This document shows positions 24,201 through 32,482 of a stretch of 64,000 nucleotides of DNA, one piece after another. Under the pieces are notes generated by a model. It ran no database searches and was not told the DNA's origin. It saw only the letters and a program-made list of their open reading frames with translations. Source of the DNA: Cylindrotheca closterium (taxonomy: Eukaryota > Bacillariophyta > Bacillariophyceae > Bacillariales > Bacillariaceae); assembly GCA_933822405.4 (NCBI GenBank), contig CAKOGP040001758.1, positions 453,007-517,006 of the forward strand, in the 5' to 3' direction. The position numbers were made by a program, and so were the translations under genes. Every line of letters begins with the position of its first letter. Within the stretch, counting starts at the first letter, position 1.

Positions 24201-25814
24201 AATGGTTGTAAGCAAGTCAGGAATGTCACAATAAAAGGCTCTAGTCTCTTCGTCATCAAAGGGTCCAAAGTCATCTCCATCTCCACCTTCCTTGGTCCAC
24301 AACTCCACCCCAGGTCCAGAACCATCAGTTTCTTCACTTTCTTCTTCCTTGAGTTGGGGCATTTTGAGTGCCATAATATCTGACAGCGCTTCGACAGTTT
24401 TCACCAAGTTCTCCTTGAGTTTGCGTGCATCATTCAATCCCTTTTCGCGAGCTTCGGGGAGGCTACCTGACAAGAGACGATCATTCTCACACCGCTTTTC
24501 CATCTTTTGGAGCTTGGTGTGAGTGGTCACAAGAGTATCTGACAATGTACGATAGGCTCCCTTGCAATGGGTACACAATAATTCGGATATCTCGTCTGAA
24601 ACGGCGCGTTCCTCCAGCATTCCTTGCAGTGACTCTACCTTGGCCTTCGCGTTGGTGGCCATCTTTGTTGAAATAATAATGGGCTGCTCCTCCTCTTTGA
24701 CTTCTTCCCCATTCGATTCGATAGTAGCGGCATGTGCTTCCTGTTTGTCCACCTCTTGTTGAATCAAGGCCATACTTTCTTGCAGCGACCGTGGGACAAC
24801 ACCCAAAAGTTCCAACCCAGCTGTTTTCGCAAAAGCCAAGATCACTGTGGCATCCGAGACAGCATAGCTTCCATCCTTGCCACCCGAACATTCCGTGATC
24901 AACTTGACAAGTGGCTTGGTTTCTGTGGAAATCGCATTGAGCACAAATTCGGTAATAATGCGCACATAGATTCGACGAGATTTGGCGGTTTCTTCTGTGG
25001 GTTTGCCTTGGACGACGGACCATAGTTTGGACCACAAGTTCGACAAGAATTCGGGATATCTAAGGTGCATCGCCTTGCACAACGCCAAGATTACAGGCAT
25101 ATCTTTCAACTTCAAATCAGCCTCCAAGAGTGCAGAAACGACTTCTTCAACATATCTCGACAAGTTCAGCGTAGAAACATCACGGTTGATATCAGCTGGT
25201 TTCATGGACCAAGCGCTGCCTGATTTGATCTTCTTGACAAAGGCGGTGCACTTTTTGAGGTCCGATTTGAGTGATTTTTTGCCAGCGGCGAAGTCTTTGC
25301 GAAAGGCCATCAGAGTTTCCTTTTCTAGAGCTTCTCGGTTTTCCCTGTGACCAACAATGGTGTCAATGGTGGATTGAACGTCTTCGGTAGCCTGGCGAGT
25401 TTTGGTTTCCAATTCTTCCAATGCTTTCCGACGTGCTTCGCGAGCGGCTTCCAGTGCCTGCTGCTCTGCTTCTATTCGTTTTCGTTCCGCTTCGGCTTCT
25501 TCTGCAAGTCGCTTTTCCTCTGCCAATCGCTGCTTTTCCTCTTCGGAAATTTGTGGGGCAGATTCTTTGCTCTTCGCCTTGTTATTGCGACGATTCCGAT
25601 TGTTTCGGCCTTTGTTGTTGTTTTTCTTTTGTCCGTCCTCTTCATTATTAGTGCTAGCGGTGTTATTTCCTCCCCTTCCGCCCTTGCTTCCCTGTCCACG
25701 GCCTCCTTTTCCACGGCCGCCACCTCGGTTTCTGCTTCCTCTCCCTTTACCTCGTCCTCGACCACCACCGCCATTGCTGCCTCCACCACCGCCACCACCA
25801 GATTCATTCGACAT
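21258..25814 (-). CDS. UPF2: UPF2, nonsense-mediated decay factor
   Basis: One open frame of 1518 codons. It contains a probable 75-nt intron (24007-23933, GTATGT...TTCACAG) with no stop and length divisible by three; splicing gives 1493 aa. Domain order: Gly/Arg-rich N-terminus; Lys/Arg/Glu helix (EEKQRLAEEKRLAEE); MIF4G-1 (from RKDFAAGKKSLKSDLKK); MIF4G-2 (around LLPYYSRMTATLGRVWSELG); MIF4G-3 (from LMNKLQPSESSISNVSK through IKLVCTLLEVV); a long Asp/Glu tract; the UPF1-binding segment with RNRPLSMDDIDRNFG; and an RGG-type tail. This is the UPF2/NMD2 order. UPF2 bridges UPF1 and UPF3 on exon-junction or long-3'UTR mRNPs in the cytoplasm. Terminal RGG boxes suggest RNA binding. Confidence 0.93.
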   Translation of the reverse strand: MSNESGGGGGGGSNGGGGRGRGKGRGSRNRGGGRGKGGRGQGSKGGRGGNNTASTNNEEDGQKKNNNKGRNNRNRRNNKAKSKESAPQISEEEKQRLAEEKRLAEEAEAERKRIEAEQQALEAAREARRKALEELETKTRQATEDVQSTIDTIVGHRENREALEKETLMAFRKDFAAGKKSLKSDLKKCTAFVKKIKSGSAWSMKPADINRDVSTLNLSRYVEEVVSALLEADLKLKDMPVILALCKAMHLRYPEFLSNLWSKLWSVVQGKPTEETAKSRRIYVRIITEFVLNAISTETKPLVKLITECSGGKDGSYAVSDATVILAFAKTAGLELLGVVPRSLQESMALIQQEVDKQEAHAATIESNGEEVKEEEQPIIISTKMATNAKAKVESLQGMLEERAVSDEISELLCTHCKGAYRTLSDTLVTTHTKLQKMEKRCENDRLLSGSLPEAREKGLNDARKLKENLVKTVEALSDIMALKMPQLKEEESEETDGSGPGVELWTKEGGDGDDFGPFDDEETRAFYCDIPDLLTTIPPALLNLSPEEIEKRKADNQAKYGGFDSLTEEEGDTDAPEVVASEAELNAAEEEENKESTEAQQGMYGLVLYIAMGLSNTNTLAIASFTETEEDKETPHYKLTVLLEQELPECCRREQIDEMTERFCTNHGSSKTSRKRLSQTLFHVPRTRLDLLPYYSRMTATLGRVWSELGTTLVTDLEQQFHGQAKYKKNQNIESRLRTARYIGELTKFRVAPPMVALRCLRRCLDDFTGGNVDVSCCILESCGRYLFRLKHTNKKLANLMEIMMRLSKAKVRKFLDPLVSHFHTDTSFLFAQHHDERLQALINTAFYTVKPPASGPKKQMKTYPPLEGYLRHLLMNKLQPSESSISNVSKQLIRFPWGDPSQQCGKLICKIMLKTCRRGRYRSIQAVASVATKLRRHKPEVCIRLLDAVFEELQWSMENPSFKDQQRTLTIARLLGEMYCASIASGQLVLQQLYKFINFGHEIPDPLREASESIAQSQADTETEDKLPVFNSASAISQTIQEDEEVEEIELETKEEVEAPKPVAVSKHSKFDPRVFSSLDPPNSVFRIKLVCTLLEVVSKTIVTRNNLSKVEGYLAAFQRYLFTKTILPTEVEFALLDTFDLIDSQWRRVGKEAGGKSKQDDKDTSKVTRFPRYPTWLDAHNATVANEEADAAAELRVQSRLEASAETRASDDGTVASDMLHDDDDMSHDDDDDSIEDGLSHANDSLADEIDLENDSGDEQMDEDDDDEDSSGESEDDEDSDDEDSDDDSMDDDDSEEEFDEQAYMQQLEDEAFERELRRLTMDALEKGKATTRGGKVAETMPTGSQFIKKKQADLAVPGPAIALGGKEGIKFQMLKKGNKGKMEAKQFYVPTDTNLAHVATKQDDEAARERDMIKARVLQYEADAAESANAGGNVYLEQEKLQVIRNRPLSMDDIDRNFGTSGGNLRQDGKSRGSSTGGGRGSSGGRTFTGGRYPSGRSGGRGGRGRGHSGRSLV

Positions 25815-26380
25815 GGTTATGACTCCTTGCAGTCAAGGCTTTCCCGATCGAGCCCCTTGCTTTGGACTTACAAAGCGTCCAGCAATGAATCGATCAATCG
25901 ATCAATCTGTCAATCAATCAATCACTTTGCAGATACCCAACCGATGCTTCCCTTTACGATTTGATTTATGGATATCTGCAAAGCCAAAGCAATGACCACC
26001 CTCGACCAAAGAGTCACACAAGAGCTTTTGTAGTTCGTTGCCAATTGTCGTTCTTGTGGCAACTTCACCTCTTGCTATTATTGTTGATCCCCTGTCCTTA
26101 GATCTGTTGCAATGTTGCCTCATCTTTCGCTCTGCCAGTCGTTGCTTCCACAGCAGCTTGGTACATTGTTCGTCCATCGACAGTTGATCTGAAAAGTCGA
26201 ATGATTCGATTTTTGGATACTTTGGATTTATTGATCGTTTGGAGTTCGGTTGCGACTTTGGCTAAGTACTACTGTAGATTCCTCCTTTGCTATCTAAACG
26301 GTCAGCGACCTGAATAGATACTTGCAACTACAATGCATGGCGGAAAACAAATTGTTTCGATATCATTATATTGTTCTCAT
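25815..26380. other. Intergenic, UPF2 promoter and sulfatase 3' side
   Basis: 566 bases. Contains a run of ATCAATCGATCAATC-type tetramers at about 25889-25925. An 87-codon minus-strand frame at 25914-26177 has no recognisable domain and was not called. Confidence 0.45.
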
Positions 26381-28086
26381 TCATTTGAGCAACTCTTTCA
26401 ACCGATATTCGTATTTTTGGCGCTCGACTTGGTTGAGCGTAGGGTAGTCATTCGCCAATTGGTGGGGATTCTGTGCGATATCGTAGAACTCCACAAAGGA
26501 TTGATCGTCTTCAAAGCGACAATATATAGAATCGTCGTCTACCGCCAACGTCCGCACGCAGTTGTAGGTATTGTTGAAACTGTACGAAAGAAGGTTGGTG
26601 TGAAAAGAAACAATCACAGGGAGTACCACGGTCAGATTGTGCCACGAGTATTTGATCAGCTCTGATCCAAGCAAATCAATTTACTTACGAGTCTGGCATC
26701 CACCATACCCCATCATAAACAGGAGGACAGTCGGCCATTCCACAATGGGGATCTGCTTCACCGTGGTAGGAAATGAGCAGGTCCCGTCGGTTTTGGAATT
26801 CGTGGTCCGTCTTCCCTCGCACATAATCCCAGAAGCTAATGCCATCCATGCCTTCTTTTGCCTCTGGCAATCCCATGATATCCATGAATGTCGGTGCGAT
26901 ATCAATGTTGGAAACAATTGGTGACCACTTCCTGGGACCGGGAATTCCGGGCCCTCGAACCACAAATGGCACACGAATATCGTTCTCGTATAAATGCCGT
27001 TTATCCATTGCAAGTCTGTGTTGGCCAAACTGAAATCCATTATCACTCGTGTACACAACAACAGGGTCTTGACCCTTGTCATCTAACTTGGACATGATCT
27101 TGTCAATGTGGTCATCCACACTCTTTAAGGTTTCCAATCGTCGCTGATAGTACGTGTCGACCTTTTGATGATCAACTTAGAGAGTTAGAATAGAACTTGT
27201 AGATGGACTGAAATGGGATCCCCTTACCTCTGCTGCAGTAGAGTTGGAAATAGGGTTCAGCTGGCGCAAAAGCCAGTGCTTTTGTTCCTGATATTCCGAA
27301 GACGCATTGTAACTTTCTGTTCTAGGAGCTTTGATTCCAGCCATAGTGTCCTTCGCCCAGGGTGCAGGCGTAAAGGGGCCGTGTGGAGAGGGCCACGAGA
27401 GAACAACCAACCAAGGTTCCGGCAGTTCATCCAAAACCTTCATTGTCTGATTGAACAAAAGGTCTGGTAGGTAGTCCTTGGCATAATCCTTCCCATGGTG
27501 TTGCACCATCATATTCTTGCCTATCCCGCCCTCTATAATCGAATAGTCGTAATATATTGAGTTGCCTACAAGGCCGAACCATCGATCCCATCCAGGCGGA
27601 ACCTTCTTGTCGTCGCCATAACCGTATGCGTTTAGATATTTTCCAGCATATGCGGTGTGATAGCCAGCCTCCTTGGCATGAATGGCTGTGATGAAAACCA
27701 ATTGACATATGAGCTCAATCGACTTGAAGATATCCCATCTGCAGGATTTCCTTACCATAAGTATGCTGATTTTCAATTTGGTGGATCCACTCATCGCCGT
27801 AGCAATTCCCGGAACGAGAGTTATTGTGGGCGACACCATGGTGGGTATATCGACCCGTCAAAATTTGACTTCTCGATGGGCAACAGATTGGCGTATGGAC
27901 AAATCCGTTTTCAAAGGTGACACCCTTGTCTTGTAAATGGGTCTTGAGATGTGGCATGTGATCAAAGGAACCTAGAACAACATCTTGGTCGTCTGTCAAC
28001 AACAACAGGATATTCGGGCGATCGTCTGCTGAAGCATTGTGTGTTGTATAAGCCAGAAGAAAGAAAAGAAGAAGGCTTGGTACCAT
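26381..28086 (-). CDS. Secreted sulfatase, N-acetylglucosamine-6-sulfatase (GNS)-like
   Basis: Exons 28086-27756, 27685-27228, 27161-26689 and 26579-26381 join in phase to 486 aa. The ATG at 28086 is followed by a clear signal peptide (VPSLLLFFLLAYTTHNASA). NILLLLTDDQD supplies metal-binding Asp residues. The formylglycine motif is C-C-P-S-R-S-Q-I-L-T-G-R (about residue 73). SWPSPHGPFTPAP, VVYTSDNGFQFGQH and the ending YCRFEDDQSFVEFYD...QLAND match GNS-type sulfatases. The family removes 6-O-sulfate from GlcNAc or related sugars. In an alga it may recycle sulfated cell-surface polysaccharides, which is inference. The first Cys of CCPSR is the residue to be converted by the formylglycine-generating enzyme. 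It is divergent from the first DUF6824 gene across 282 bp. Confidence 0.9.
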
Positions 28087-28188
28087 TTTCAATCTCTATA
28101 AATATATTAATATCCTTTCAAACAATCAGGAGCCGCACTAAGATACTGGCATACAATTTCAGTCGTCTCACTTTGAAACTTGTGCACT

Positions 28189-28368
28189 GAATATCCGGGT
28201 TCTCAGAATTATATATGCCGGTGATGAAAATACTTTTCTTACGCGCGACCGGACCTACGACAACACGACGATTTCTACGAGAAAATATGTTTCCACATTT
28301 TCGAAATTTTTCTTTCCTTCATGCTTTAGCAAAACATAAATTTGGAAGTTTGGAATTTGAAAAGCAAC
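28189..28368 (+). promoter_or_regulatory. Upstream block conserved between the two tandem DUF6824 genes (copy A)
   Basis: Begins GAATATCCGGGTT and runs to the start codon. It shares CGACAACACGACG...TACGAGAA and ACATAAATTTG...TTTGGAATTT with 29274-29480. It overlaps the divergent sulfatase promoter. Confidence 0.55.
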
Positions 28369-29033
28369 ATGAACGTGGAAAGCTGCGCCGATTGGGCACC
28401 AATTGATGCACTATTGGAAAGAACTGATACAAGCGGTAAGTTAACCTATTGCCGTTTATGACTGACCAAAAGGAAGGAGAACAAGAATCTGCGCCCTATC
28501 TCTTGGCTTGTGACATCATGCACCTCGCTCACGACATGCGAAACCATATAGCAAACCCACGAAACCCAGTGAGCCACTTGGTAGCGACAACTCCGACAGA
28601 CAGTGACATCGTCTTTGGACGAGGCTCAGGAAGTCACAACCACCACGGCAATGTTTCGCTTCGAAAAGAAGTCAAGCAACTTTTGGTGGTTCACAAAAAG
28701 CTACCAAAACCAGGAAAAATTAAATTGGTCCAAGACTTGATTGCTTCTCGACAGTCTCTTGGTGCCCGATTCCTTGAGAAAGACGAAGCTGGTGACTGGT
28801 ATGAGGTGAAGGATGATCCCAAGAAGCTACATAAAAAAGTGTCACATTGCTTTCGCACCGAGAAGGAGTCGGCACAGAAGAGATCGGAAATGAAGTTGGC
28901 AAAGAAGCCGGCGACGAAGCAGGCGAAGAAACCAAGGAAGGGAAATAAACAAGCAAAGGAGAAGCTGACGAAGAAGCCGAGGAAAGAAAGAAGACAAGCA
29001 AGAAATGGAAACCCACAAGTTGTTGCGATATAG
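28369..29033 (+). CDS. DUF6824-like protein, tandem copy A
   Basis: Exons 28369-28435 and 28552-29033 join in phase to 182 aa. The 116-nt intron is GTAAGT...ATATAG. The structure is chosen because copy B has the same plan: a short first exon ending in phase 1 and a 117-nt intron. Exon 1 is MNVESCADWAP, compared with MTVESWNLWES in copy B. The module starts SDIVFGRGSGSHNHHGN, continues KPGKIKLVQDLI and ARFLEKDEAGDWYEV, and ends KKVSHCFRTEK. These are the marks of DUF6824 (x-D-V/I-x-F/C-G-R-G, H-x-G-N, R-F-L, W-x-x-V, K-x-S-x-x-x-R). A Lys/Arg-rich tail follows, which may be nuclear or nucleic-acid binding. Function is unknown. Confidence 0.75.
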
Positions 29034-29273
29034 CTAGTAGCCTAGCCTTGATTGCCGCCAGCACCAAGCTACCCACCAGTATTACATAGAGGAGCTTTGT
29101 TGGCAGAGCAAGTCATCATCAAAGAAGAAAAGGAAGAACATCATGATTAGAGTATTGTTCATAGCTTTTAGGAAATATTACGTTGCATTATATCGGTATC
29201 ATTCTATCAACTAGCTGGAAAGAAAAGAGAAGTCTCGCTCTCATTTCTAACCTGAACAGTTTGGACCGGCATT

Positions 29274-29480
29274 GAATATCCGGGTTTGAAAATAGATTCA
29301 CTCTCGTTAAAAATATATTTCTACGTAGTTGAAATATTTTTCGTACGACGGACGACGACACGACGCTTTTTACGAGAAGAAATATTTTCCGCACCACTTT
29401 TTCGATATTTTCGTTCTCTTTCTCGCACCAGGCTTCAGTTGTCACACATAAATTTGCAAATTTGGAATTTCAAAAGCAAT
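29274..29480 (+). promoter_or_regulatory. Upstream block conserved between the two tandem DUF6824 genes (copy B)
   Basis: Begins GAATATCCGGGTTT and includes CGACGACACGACG...TACGAGAAG and ACATAAATTTGCAAATTTGG. It aligns with 28189-28368 and lies at nearly the same distance from the ATG. Confidence 0.55.
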
Positions 29481-30347
29481 ATGACCGTAGAAAGCTGGAA
29501 CCTTTGGGAATCGATTGAGACCCTAGCTCCAATATTAGATGAGTGGACGGCTGCTGCAAAAGGTAAGCAACTCTATTGCGGTTGATGAGTGCGAGCAAAA
29601 GAAGGAAGAACAACAAGAATCTTCATTCTACTGTGATATCAATCATAAACCTCACGTTATGGAATGATTTGTTATGCAGACGTCGCTAATTGGGAAACAG
29701 GAAATTGGGACCAAACCTGTGGAGGAAACCCACAAGATACATCGGACCACTCGATAGCGACAACTTCAGTAGCTCCGACAGCAGACGATGACATTGGTGG
29801 AATGCTTTGTTATGCAGACGTCGCCAATCAGGAAACGGGAAGTTGGGCCCAAAACTGCTATGGAGGAAACCCACAAGATTCATCGGACCACTCGATAGCG
29901 AAAGCTTCAACAGTTCCGAAAAACGATGACATTGTCTTTGGACGCGGCTCTGGGAACCATTATCATCCCGGAAATGTGATGCTTCGCACAGCAGTCGAGA
30001 TGCGATTGGACCATCACAGCACACTAACAAAAACAGGAAAAAGCAAATTGATCTGTGAGTTGATTGAAACTCTACGGTCTCGAGGCGTCCGATTCCTCAG
30101 ACGAGACAAAAAGGATCAAAAACTCTGGGTTGAGGTGGAAGAAGACGAAATCAAGAAAAAAGTATCCCATTGCTTTCGAACGGTGAAGTCAAAGATAAAT
30201 GGAAGTAGAGAAGCAAGGAAGAAGCTGGCGAAGAAGCCAAGCAAGGGAAACAGGCAAGCATGCAACGGGAATACACAAGCTGTTGCATGGAATGGAAATA
30301 CACAAGCTGTTGCATGGAATGGAAATACACAAGCTGTTGCAGTATAA
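29481..30347 (+). CDS. DUF6824-like protein, tandem copy B
   Basis: Exons 29481-29562 and 29680-30347 join in phase (GTAAGC...TTATGCAG) to 249 aa. The DUF6824 module starts DDIVFGRGSGNHYHPGN, continues KTGKSKLICELIETL and VRFLRRDKKDQKLWVEV, and ends KKVSHCFRTVK. Before it a unit of about 46 aa is present twice (CYADVAN...GNPQD.SDHSIA). The second DNA copy carries its own TTATGCAG acceptor at 29816-29817, also in phase, so a 203-aa isoform is possible. The C-terminus has three copies of a nine-residue unit (NGNTQAVAW). It is clearly a duplicate of the gene just upstream. Function is unknown. Confidence 0.75.
29664..29930 (+). repeat. Direct duplication, period 138 bp, including a splice acceptor
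   Basis: GGAATGATTTGTTATGCAGACGTCGC and GGAATGCTTTGTTATGCAGACGTCGC start the two copies (29661 and 29799). GGAAACCCACAAGAT, ATCGGACCACTCGATAGCG and related blocks recur 138 bp apart. The period is 46 codons. Confidence 0.85.
30264..30344 (+). repeat. Three tandem 27-bp units at the 3' end of copy B
   Basis: The unit AATGGAAATACACAAGCTGTTGCATGG occurs three times, nearly exact, each coding nine residues (NGNTQAVAW), just before the stop. Copy A has one related ending (NGNPQVVAI). Confidence 0.9.
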
Positions 30348-30564
30348 AACATGGCAGTATTACATACAGCTTTTTTAGATTTCACAATGCCACTATAGAT
30401 TGATCATTTTTCAATTCATTGTTATTCTTAATTATTATAATATTATCTTATATATCATTTCGGTATCGTTGTATCGGTATCGTATCACATTCTTTTTTCG
30501 AGTGCACAAGTATTTTCTATATCAGTGTCAATTTTGGTTGTCCCAGCCCCAAGCAAAAATCGCC

Positions 30565-31613
30565 TTAGGCAGTTCTGGCAGATGGAACATTAACCGATGG
30601 CAACTGTCCCAATCCCATGGAAACTTCCGAAGGAGCAGAACGGTCGCCAAGGCCAACAGGTTTGTGCATGCCCTTGTTCATCATGGCAAGTTGTTGTTGT
30701 TGGAGCAAATGAGCTTGCAAGCCATAGGCAAGAGGAGCTTGGGGAACTTGGTGTTGTTGTTGTTGCTGTTGGAGTTGGTTGACCAATGCAAATGTTTGCC
30801 GCGACACGGCTGCGGCTTTAATGTGTTCCTGGATACGGCGGTGGACCTCAAGTTCAATCGCTGCGTTCAATCTTTGAGCAGCACCAACTTGAGGAGGAGC
30901 TTGAAGGCCGGAAATACTCAATTGCGTGCGCAATTTGGCCATCATTTCATCTCCGAGCTGAGCAGGAACCATCGGTTGCTGTTGCTGTTGTGGTTGTTGC
31001 TGCTGTTGTTGCATCACAGGGCGCGGAGCAACTTGAGCAACCTTGGGGATATTGCTGGCTCCTTGCGAGGCAAGTTGCTCCTTGTGGCAAGTCATTTGCT
31101 CAACCATATCAAGACGGTCCTTTCGGAACATGTTGTGGTAAAAAGCACCTGCTTCCTCTCCACGGTAGTGACGCATGAAGCCCCATCGATGAAGCTTACG
31201 TGTGAAGGAAGCATACTTGGCAGACTTGAAGTGCTCTGGGAGAATATCAGCAACGAATGCTTTGGAGTCCACAATAGAAAAGGACCTTCCGCTTGGCATC
31301 CATGTGATAATGTTTTCAAATTCCTTGTTGGAGAGAACCTTCATCAACTACAGTTTATTCAGAAACGTGGAACAAATCAAGCAACAAACATTGGTAAGTG
31401 ATCAAGAACATTTCAGCAATCGAACCAGTCAACCAAGACCAGGCACCCAATACTACATACCTTCAATGGAAATGGAATAGCCTTCTTTCTTCCGCTCTTA
31501 GTGAATCGTTGAGGGATGATAAAGTTATCCTTGGGAGCCTCGTTGGCTTTCTGCAAGGTAGCGAGAGCATTGGCAGCGTCTGCTTGCATGGTATTGTCTT
31601 GAGGGGAGGACAT
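30565..31613 (-). CDS. Heat shock factor (HSF)-type DNA-binding protein
   Basis: Exons 31613-31461 and 31347-30565 join in phase (GTATGT...GTAG) to 311 aa. The HSF domain runs from FPLKLMKVLS (across the splice) through IITWMPSGRSFSIVDSKAF, the recognition helix KSAKYASFTRKLHRWGF and GAFYHNMFRKDR (about residues 45-130). Gln-rich stretches follow (QQQQQPQQQQQP and QLQQQQQQHQ), with a hydrophobic heptad-like part between them. HSFs are much expanded in diatoms. Not all respond to heat. The open frame extends upstream to 31844 with a basic KRRRLVKKN, so a longer N-terminus cannot be excluded. I chose 31613 because the domain then lies near the start. Confidence 0.85.
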
Positions 31614-32482
31614 GATTGATGTGGATTGGGGATTGTCAAAAGTATTCTTCTTTACTAGTCTTCTTCGTTTCGTCTTCCTACTACTAACGGGGGTAGTTGG
31701 GGTGCTTGTTGTTGCGTGTGTTTTGTCTATTAAACTTGATAGTTGTTGTCTGTTTGTTGGACAACGATACTTCACGATTAGAAATGGCTTCGATTTGGGT
31801 TTGTGAGACAAGAGGGAGTGCAGCAAACGACCAAACGCTCGCAAGACGAAACAATTTTGCCTTCATCACGGGATGACTCGCTACCTTTTTGCACGTGTTC
31901 TTTGCGGAAACGTCATTTCTACAGAAGTGTCAGTACATTTTATACAAAGGTTCTGTTTGCTTCTCATAATTTATCGCAATTGAAAGTGGACTGTTCTTTT
32001 TCAGGTATATACTTAACGATATTCTGATACTTAGGACTTAAAGTAAAGCGCTTTTCGCGGCACTCGATAAATGATGCCAAATTGAATTTACGAAGTACCA
32101 GTCGTACTTCATCTTCTTACTGCCACTCGGGTTCGGGGTGACATTTTGAGACGAGACAGGTCATTTTGAGCAAGATTTTGGCCGAAATGCTTTCTGGCTC
32201 TGTAGTTGTGATGGCTCTTCTTACAAACATTTCCTACTGAAGACCCCTCACTACAGAGTGGACATTACTGCCTTATGTCCTATCGCCTCAACGCGATCCA
32301 TTTTCTACTAAAATGTCACACAGAATTGTGAGTTTTAATGCTTTCCTGCGGTAGATTCGCGTGGCGGCGATTGAATTACACCTGGAAAAATGACAACTCC
32401 GAACAAGGGTACCGGTACCGGTGGTACCGGTTACGAAGACGTGTTCTGAAATTTTACATATGTGTGTGGGAGCAAGGATTGA
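31614..32482. other. Divergent intergenic region, HSF and epimerase-methyltransferase promoters
   Basis: 869 bases without a convincing gene. Near 32408-32432 there is a nested GGTACCGGTACCGGTGGTACC palindromic run. Part of this region may be 5' UTR or coding if either gene starts further out. Confidence 0.4.

Noticed and set aside
25914..26177. 87-codon minus-strand frame upstream of UPF2
   Set aside because: No domain, short, and overlaps the simple ATCA repeat at its 3' end. Not enough support.
28215..28406. 63-codon plus-strand frame across the start of DUF6824 copy A
   Set aside because: Different frame from the gene. The corresponding position in copy B lacks the same product, and the region is better read as conserved upstream DNA.
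30400..31401. 333-codon plus-strand open frame
   Set aside because: Antisense to the HSF gene. Its Leu-rich translation is the reverse complement of CAG/CAA-rich Gln codons and has no domain.
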